Shown here: one piece after another, positions 6,298 to 8,579 of the stretch | Layout: each line of letters begins with the position of its first letter | Numbering within the stretch: the first letter of the stretch is position 1 | Origin: an uncultured Candidatus Altimarinota bacterium | Lineage (GTDB): Bacteria > Patescibacteriota > Gracilibacteria > BD1-5 > UBA6164 | NCBI GenBank assembly: GCA_938015605.1 | Contig: CALLPO010000006.1 | Span: 1-8,579, forward strand | Reading direction: 5' to 3' | Length of the DNA stretch: 8,579 bases | Notes under the pieces: generated by a model | Database searches by the model: none | Seen by the model: only the letters and a program-made list of their open reading frames with translations | Told to the model about the DNA's origin: nothing | Translations under genes and position numbers: made by a program

Positions 6298-6831
6298 ATG
6301 AGATTATTATCATCAAACCCAAACAAAATCAGAGAATTTAGAGAAATTTTATGAGACAAGTTAGAAATTGAAGAATGAAAAGACTTAAAGGAAGTAGACT
6401 GAACATCTAGGGAAGTTATTATTTATAAAGCACTTGAGGCTTGAAAAGGTTGTGTTGTAGAAGATACTATTGTTGAGATTGAATGAAAAGAAATTGTAGA
6501 TATTAGATGGAATATAGATTGATTACAAAAGTATTTGTGAAATAATATACAGTGTATTGTGCATCTTTGATACAATACAGGGGATTCAATTATTATATAC
6601 AAATGACTAATTGACTGAACTATCTCAACAGCTAAGTGAGAGTCATGATTTTGATTTGATCCTTTTTTTATCCCTGATTGAGAAACAAGGACACTTGCTC
6701 AACTTGATAGTGTTGGATTAAAACATAAATTTTCAGCTAGAAAAATTGCTTTAGAAAATTTATTAGAGGAAAATATACAAGAGGTACTGAAAATAAAAGA
6801 TATTCCAGAGTGGGTATGGGAATATCAATAA
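6298..6831 (+). CDS. ITPase/Ham1-family non-canonical purine NTP pyrophosphatase
   Basis: These enzymes hydrolyse ITP, XTP and their deoxy forms to monophosphates, keeping damaged purines out of DNA and RNA. Motifs in order are SSNPNKIREFREIL (residues 5-18, the N-terminal nucleotide-binding SNxxK), VVEDTIVEI (53-61, matching the acidic DDSGL/EDTGL metal site), SGFGFDPFFIPDG (116-128), TLAQL (132-136), and KHKFSARKIAL (142-152, matching the SHR-K-A motif). At 177 aa it is slightly short: the region after the acidic motif, normally carrying PGVYSAR, is reduced and diverged around IVDIRWNIDGLQKYLG. Of 17 glycines, 14 are TGA, including three within GESGFG. The upstream gap is 22 nt with no Shine-Dalgarno sequence. 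The family is confident; exact substrate preference is inferred. The gene is RdgB-like. Confidence 0.87.
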
Positions 6832-6835
6832 AAAT

Positions 6836-6863
6836 TAGACAAAAACAGCAAAAAGGCTAAAAT
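6836..6863 (+). promoter_or_regulatory. Possible promoter of proS
   Basis: TAGACA (6836-6841) and TAAAAT (6858-6863) each match consensus at five of six positions, with a 16-nt spacer, in the 71-nt gap before proS. The start would be near 6870, leaving a leader of about 33 nt. Confidence 0.42.
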
Positions 6864-6902
6864 CATACTTAAGAGAATATTTTATTAAAAACCTAAATTT
6901 AG

Positions 6903-8579
6903 ATGTTACAACTTTCAAAATTTCCATTTAAAACACTAAAAACTGCCCCAAAAGTAAGTGACAATAGATCTACAAGTTTATTATTACAATGATCATATAT
7001 CAGGCAAACAATGGCTTGAGCATATGAGTTTTTACCTATGTGATACAAGGTTCTCCAAAATATTGAAAAAATTATTAGAGAAGAAATGGATAATGCAGGA
7101 TATCATGAAATGCTGATGACTATTTTGACACCTAAAGCATTATGGGAAACTACAAATAGATGGGAAATAGATGACTACTTTAAAGTTCCTGGTCATGGAT
7201 GAAGTGAGTACAGGATTGCTCCAACTAATGAGGAAAATGTCACTCCTATTATGCAAGAATTCATTCAATCATATAAGGATTTACCTACATGTGTTTATCA
7301 TATTCAAAAGAAATTTAGAAATGAAAAAAGAGCAAAGTCATGATTATTAAGAGGGAGGGAGTTTTCTATGAAAGATGCTTATTCTTTTCATGCAAATAAA
7401 GAAGATTTTGATGAATTCTATAATGAAGCCAAAAAAGTGTACACAAGAGTATTTGAGAGATTATGAATATGAGCAGATACGGTAATTGCTGATGCTGATG
7501 GATGAGCTATTTCAGATCAAAATTCTCATGAATTTCAAACTTTTCTAGAAATTGGGGAAGATATTATTGTGCAAGACAGCACTGGATATTGTTATAATTT
7601 AGAACTTGCAAGTTGAGTAGCAGATGATAAAAATTCTTCAGAAAATGAAGAGAAAATGCAGTATATAGATTCAGTTCCAGAAATAGTGACTATGGGAAAA
7701 ATGACTGACTATTTTAAAGCTCCAGCATGGCAAATGCTTAAAACAGTTATCTATAAATTAGATTCAGAAAAATATGTATGAGTTTCTATTAGAGGAGATT
7801 TAGATATTAATGAAATTAAACTGTGAGAATTTATTAGATCAAAATATGATGGTCAAGATTTTACCCTTGCTGGAGAAGCTGATTTAGAAAAACTGTGAAC
7901 AGTGAGATGATTTATTTCTCCACTCAATGATTCAAAACTTGATGTAGATTTCTATGGTGATAATTCACTAAAATCAGTGAAAAATATTTTTGGTTGAGCA
8001 AATGCATTGGCTAAATCTACTAAAAATGTAAATATATCAGATTTAGATATTATTGAATTTGGTGACTTTAATGCTCCAATTGAATGATTTACATCGCATA
8101 ATGTAGAAGGAGAAAAACTTACTTTCAGAAGAGCAAGTGAGGTTTGAAATATTTTTCACCTATGAGACAAGTATACTAAACCTTTCAAAGTAAGTTATCT
8201 TGATGAAAATAATAAAAACATTGATAAAGTTGAAATGTGATGTTACTGAATTGGAGTAAGTAGACTTATGTGAGTAATGGCAGAATATTTTATGTGAGAT
8301 AAATGAATTAATTGGCCAGAAAATATAGCTCCAGCAACTTATTATATTATTGTTCTGTGAGAAGATAATATTGAAGCAGCAACTAAAATAGCTACACAAT
8401 TAGAATTAGAAGGAGAAAAGGTTATACTGGATGATAGAATGTGAAGAAAAGCATGATTTGGTCTTAAAGCTTGAGATTGTGAAATGTGGGGGATTCCAAA
8501 TAGAATTGTTCTTTCACCAAAAACTCTAGAAAAAGGTGGATATGAATTAAAGAAAAAGTGAGAAGAAGAGATTATTATT
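6903..8579 (+). CDS. proS: Prolyl-tRNA synthetase, bacterial type with editing domain (3' end cut by window edge)
   Basis: ProRS attaches proline to tRNA-Pro. The visible 559 codons cover nearly the whole enzyme (the E. coli one has 572 residues). Seen in order: an N-terminal segment ending SYIRQTMAGAYEFLPMGYKVL (31-51); class II motif 1 around residues 62-90; YRIAPTNEE (103-111); motif 2 FRNEKRAKSGLLRGREFSMKDAYSFH (138-163); the inserted editing domain (about 225-400), with KTVIYK at 280-285 carrying the equivalent of the editing lysine; NIFHLGDKYTKPF (416-428); motif 3 MGCYGIGVSRLMG (445-457); and the C-terminal anticodon-binding domain from about 478. About 27 of some 48 glycines are TGA, including two in motif 3. 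ATG 6903 gives the expected N-terminus without a Shine-Dalgarno sequence. The C-terminal residues lie outside the window. Identification is secure. Confidence 0.97.

Noticed and set aside
8160..8399. Minus-strand open frame of 79 codons inside proS
   Set aside because: It is antisense to the motif 3 and anticodon-binding regions of ProRS, so it is a shadow.
1..8579. Frequent in-frame TGA as evidence of pseudogenes or poor sequence
   Set aside because: Frames continue without shifts through hundreds of codons, motifs are intact, and TGA replaces glycine specifically. A recoded code explains all of it.
1..8579. TGA = tryptophan (mycoplasma-type code)
   Set aside because: Trp is encoded by TGG at expected places (LDWVTK in LspA, TPKALWETTNRWE in ProRS), while TGA sits at invariant glycines.
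1..8579. CRISPR array, insertion sequence, prophage or integration site
   Set aside because: I saw no regularly spaced repeats, transposase, integrase or phage gene, and no long terminal inverted repeats. The only clear inverted repeats are terminators.

Overview
This window is low-GC bacterial DNA that only makes sense when TGA is read as glycine instead of stop (NCBI translation table 25). Under the standard code every long gene breaks into short pieces. With TGA = Gly, nine full-length or edge-truncated proteins appear, along with one small gene (77 codons) that has no in-frame TGA at all. Genes end in TAA, or once in TAG, and never in TGA. TGA falls on invariant glycines of MetK, LspA, the methylthiotransferase and ProRS. 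This code is known from the Candidate Phyla Radiation lineages Absconditabacteria (SR1) and Gracilibacteria (BD1-5), so the source is most likely one of these. I cannot tell which from this window. The matching decoder is also present: a tRNA with anticodon UCA that keeps the glycine acceptor-stem identity pattern, at 5506-5581.

Layout. (1) 1-451, + strand: C-terminal part of metK. (2) 451-489: a near-perfect palindrome that serves as shared terminator for convergent genes. (3) 480-4166, - strand: a tight five-gene unit, transcribed in the order MtaB-type tRNA methylthiotransferase, lspA, a six-helix membrane protein, an AMMECR1-domain protein and a 178-aa protein of unknown function. Gaps are 1, 11, 13 and 53 nt. 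(4) 4167-4303: a divergent AT-rich promoter region. (5) 4304-4537, + strand: a small membrane protein with the only strong Shine-Dalgarno sequence in the window. (6) 4608-5375, - strand: a mechanosensitive-channel-like membrane protein. (7) 5506-5584, + strand: tRNA-Gly(UCA), with its own promoter and terminator. (8) 5682-8579, + strand: a seven-helix membrane protein, an ITPase/Ham1-family nucleotide pyrophosphatase, and proS, which lacks only its last residues at the window edge.

How the parts fit together. The content is mostly housekeeping: S-adenosylmethionine synthesis (MetK), a SAM-using tRNA modification enzyme (MtaB-like), lipoprotein processing (LspA), nucleotide-pool cleaning (ITPase) and tRNA charging (ProRS). 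The recoding system is the notable part. Every protein here except the 77-aa one needs the UCA tRNA to be made full length. I see no CRISPR array, insertion sequence, phage gene or defence island.
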